A stretch of DNA of 7,499 nucleotides from Sediminispirochaeta sp. (GTDB lineage: Bacteria > Spirochaetota > Spirochaetia > DSM-16054 > Sediminispirochaetaceae): positions 1 through 7,499 of the forward strand of contig DSBN01000093.1 in assembly GCA_011046055.1 (NCBI GenBank), given 5' to 3'. The notes below the pieces were generated by a model that worked only from the letters and a program-made list of their open reading frames with translations, was not told the DNA's origin and made no database searches. Position 1 is the first letter of the stretch; every line of letters begins with the position of its first letter. Of the stretch, positions 5,163 through 7,499 are shown piece by piece. The position numbers were made by a program, and so were the translations under genes.

Positions 5163-7498
5163 ATGAGTTTGTACTCCCGACTCAGTTCGTAGAGACGGGA
5201 GTTCCAGTAATTGACGGTGCTGTAACTGCGACGGTCCGCGGGGTCTGATATCCTGCCGGCGATCTTCTGCAGACTCTGAAAGCCCTTGCTCAACACGGTC
5301 ACCATATTCAGCTCCTCCTTCTCGTCACCAGCCGGGAGGGTAACCGCCCGAAAGTAGTAGTACAGATGGCGGTACGGGTCCTGCCGGGTGCTCTTCTCCT
5401 GTTCGAAGAGCCGCTGGAAGGCCTCCTCGGACTCCGTATGCCGCCCCAGTTGTTGCAGCAGAAAACCTTCGTAGGCAAAGAGAATCTGCCGCAGCGGATG
5501 GTAGACTCCCGGATCGCGGAGGCTGAGATTCTCAAACGGCTCGTACCCGTCGCCGGGGAGGGTCCAGATCGGTAGAATGTGCGTCGTTTCCGTCTCGTCC
5601 AGCAATTCCAGGGCTTCCACCGCGGTACGGTGTGCCTGAGTCAGGTCTCTATCTAAGATATCCACTTCCGTTCGAAAAAGAAGGCTCTCCACGGTCACCG
5701 GAACCCCGGACAAAATCCGGCGGGCCTCATCGAGATACCCTAAGTACAAGCGGCATCGGGCCAACCAGGTGAGAAAGTAGTCGTGTCTTTCACCGTCGAA
5801 GTAGAGTCGATCGTGACTCAAAGCCTGCTGCAGCAGCAGATATGCTTCGTTGTATCGGCCCAGTTCGAACTGCAGTCTCGCCTTTAGCATCAGAACGTAG
5901 CGTTCCCAGCGGCGCCTACCGGTACCACTGGCCTTCCGCTCCGCCGCCTCCGCGTGGGAGAGGGCCAGCGAATAGTCGCCGCTCAGCATACTGCTCAAAG
6001 CGGTCAAGGCGGTACTTTCACAGGCTGCCCCGGCCAGATTGGTGTCGAAGGTCTTCTGGCGGGCCTGCCGGAAATACTCCGCTCCGTCGGTGAGCTTGCC
6101 CTGCTTGAGCAGGACCTTGCCCAAAAGCACCAGGGCTCGGCTTTCCAACTCCGGAAAATCGGTATCCTGCACCAGCAGTAAGCAGCGTTTGACCATCGTC
6201 AGAGCGGATGAGCCGGTCTCTCGAGTCCGCCAAAGGTACTCTCCTCTGAGATAAATGAGGAAGGCCTGCAACCAGGTCTCTTCAGCTTGAGGCACGTCCG
6301 CAGTATCCATCTCCTCGGGAAGAAAGACCTTTTTATAGTACTGCTCCGCCTCATGCATCCTCCCCTCCCACATCAAGGCGAGCAACATGAGTGCCCCCGC
6401 ATACAGGGAATGTTCTTCCTCAAAAAAAGAAACAGTCGACTCGCCGATATCGACCGGAGAGACTTCCAAGTCCCCCAGCAGACGCTCCAGCAGCAGCCGA
6501 TAGAAGGCGCTGAGCACCTTTTGCGACAATGCCAACTTCTGGTACACACGGAGGGCCAGAAAATAGTCTACACTTTCGCGATGTTTCAGGATCAGCTCTT
6601 CGATAAAGTACTCTATTCTGGAAAAATCGAGATTCAGTTGCTGCCGCAGCCGTGGAGATGGGTCGGCGTCCACGGTCAAACAGCCCTCTTCCCCGCGCAA
6701 CAGGCCCAGAGTTCTCAGCTGAAAGAGGGACTGTTCCACCTCCTCTTCACCAATCCCAAGACGGCCGAAGAGCTCCAAGAGCTGTCTCTTTGAGAATAGC
6801 CCCTCCAACGCGGCACAACAGTAGTAAATATTCCGCATCTCCGTGGATAGGTCCCCCAGCAAAATGGTCAGCTGCTCCCCGCGAGGCTTGTGCTCGCGGT
6901 ACTTCTGACTGAGGGAGAGCTCGTAGGGGCTTTCAAACTCGGTGTCTAACTTTTTCTTCAGCTCCCGATGCCAATCCGAGGTTTTATACACCCGGGTGTG
7001 CCCGAGCAGCTCCTCCACATTCTCATCAACCGTGACCAGAGGTATCAAATGGCTGGAAGGACGCTCCGTACAGAACTCACGACGTAGTATCAATTTGACC
7101 GGTTCAGGCATGCGGTGATAGTCCCAGACGATGACCACCGGTGGGAAGAGCTTCTCCTGCATTTTTTCCCGGTAGTAGTTCACAAAACTGCAGAACAGCA
7201 GGAGAATATCCGAGTCGCCCAGACTCCAACGGGGCAGGTCGAGCAAGGCCCTTCGGCGTTCCCATGACTGAATATCGGTAGACCGGATAAATCTGGACGG
7301 GTATTCAAGCTTGGCCTGATCCAGGGCGCTGAGTAGAGGTAGATAGACCGACCCAATCTCCTCGCTCGGAGATAAGTGCAGGTAACGTACGGCTCCGCTG
7401 TTTGCCTCCAGACCGCGCAGAGCTCGATACGCAAGCAGACTCTTCCCCGAAGCCTGGGGGCCGCGGATGAACAGGGTCTCTCTCTTTTCACTCTGGTA
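5159..7498 (-). CDS. STAND/AAA_16-like P-loop NTPase with TPR repeats, N-terminus beyond window
   Basis: At least 779 residues are present and the frame is open to the right edge; the TTG at 7244-7246 lies inside the gene. Reading upstream of that TTG reveals Walker A GPQASGKS (7439-7462, in-window residues 13-20) after the strand ETLFIR. A Walker B-like strand VVIVWDYHRM follows, with Asp at 7121-7123 (residue 126). Next comes a winged-helix-like segment (residues 224-278, including LRTLGLLRGEEGCLTV). An alpha-helical region then carries TPR-like hairpins near 368-392, 454-481, 494-521, 534-561, 574-596 and 670-698 (for example LLGKVLLKQGKLTDGAEYFRQA). The end, LQKIAGRISDPADRRSY, resembles the closing segment of many bacterial NTPase-TPR regulators. 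There is no LuxR-type HTH at the C-terminus. It is probably a signalling or scaffold NTPase whose effector or sensor domain, if any, lies outside the window. It overlaps the thioesterase stop by 4 nt. Confidence 0.85.
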   Translation of the reverse strand, partial: YQSEKRETLFIRGPQASGKSLLAYRALRGLEANSGAVRYLHLSPSEEIGSVYLPLLSALDQAKLEYPSRFIRSTDIQSWERRRALLDLPRWSLGDSDILLLFCSFVNYYREKMQEKLFPPVVIVWDYHRMPEPVKLILRREFCTERPSSHLIPLVTVDENVEELLGHTRVYKTSDWHRELKKKLDTEFESPYELSLSQKYREHKPRGEQLTILLGDLSTEMRNIYYCCAALEGLFSKRQLLELFGRLGIGEEEVEQSLFQLRTLGLLRGEEGCLTVDADPSPRLRQQLNLDFSRIEYFIEELILKHRESVDYFLALRVYQKLALSQKVLSAFYRLLLERLLGDLEVSPVDIGESTVSFFEEEHSLYAGALMLLALMWEGRMHEAEQYYKKVFLPEEMDTADVPQAEETWLQAFLIYLRGEYLWRTRETGSSALTMVKRCLLLVQDTDFPELESRALVLLGKVLLKQGKLTDGAEYFRQARQKTFDTNLAGAACESTALTALSSMLSGDYSLALSHAEAAERKASGTGRRRWERYVLMLKARLQFELGRYNEAYLLLQQALSHDRLYFDGERHDYFLTWLARCRLYLGYLDEARRILSGVPVTVESLLFRTEVDILDRDLTQAHRTAVEALELLDETETTHILPIWTLPGDGYEPFENLSLRDPGVYHPLRQILFAYEGFLLQQLGRHTESEEAFQRLFEQEKSTRQDPYRHLYYYFRAVTLPAGDEKEELNMVTVLSKGFQSLQKIAGRISDPADRRSYSTVNYWNSRLYELSREYKLI

Positions 7499-7499
7499 C

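Noticed and set aside
5825..5840. CTG/CAG-rich short repeat (CTGCTGCAGCAGCAG)
   Set aside because: It simply encodes Leu-Leu-Gln-Gln-Ala within a TPR helix of the NTPase; short and not iterated enough to be a repeat locus.
7180..7491. 103-codon minus-strand open frame near the right edge
   Set aside because: It is in a different frame from the P-loop/TPR gene, which is continuously open there and carries the Walker A motif. The product has no recognisable features.

Overview
The window looks like ordinary bacterial chromosome, tightly packed and moderately GC-rich, from what is most likely an anaerobic or facultative lineage. A spirochaete is my best guess. It rests on the minimal two-gene SufC + SufB/D-like Fe-S module and on the style of the large P-loop/TPR protein, and I hold it with low confidence. 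No mobile element, CRISPR array, prophage or obvious transferred block is visible.

Layout. At the left edge lies the C-terminal tail of a plus-strand cation:proton antiporter. It converges with a five-gene minus-strand operon occupying 4491 down to 230. In transcription order the operon encodes an MFS transporter, a multi-pass membrane protein, a CYTH-domain (class IV adenylate cyclase/triphosphatase-like) protein, the SufC ATPase and a short SufB/SufD-family scaffold. The junctions are a 4-nt ATGA overlap, a 2-nt gap, a 10-nt overlap and a 4-nt ATGA overlap, so translational coupling is likely throughout. The last two genes resemble the minimal SUF-like (SMS) Fe-S assembly system: one ATPase plus one beta-helix scaffold, with no sufS, sufU or separate sufD in the window.

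Upstream of the operon, and on the same strand, is an elongator tRNA-Met gene (anticodon CAT, CCA encoded). It has a good sigma70-type promoter and a strong intrinsic terminator. A hotdog-fold acyl-CoA thioesterase gene starts divergently from the tRNA, with promoters that interleave in about 45 bp. The thioesterase gene converges on, and overlaps by 4 nt, a large minus-strand gene that fills the rest of the window.

That last gene is open to the right edge. Reading past the first possible TTG start (7246) uncovers a Walker A P-loop (GPQASGKS), so the gene encodes a STAND/AAA_16-like NTPase with TPR-type helical repeats and is truncated by the window. Nothing here is clearly a new system. The points most worth a second look are the Fe-S module co-transcribed with a CYTH enzyme and two membrane proteins, a CxxCxH tail on SufC, the odd Walker B of the NTPase, and a 14-bp tandem duplication carrying two convergent stop codons.
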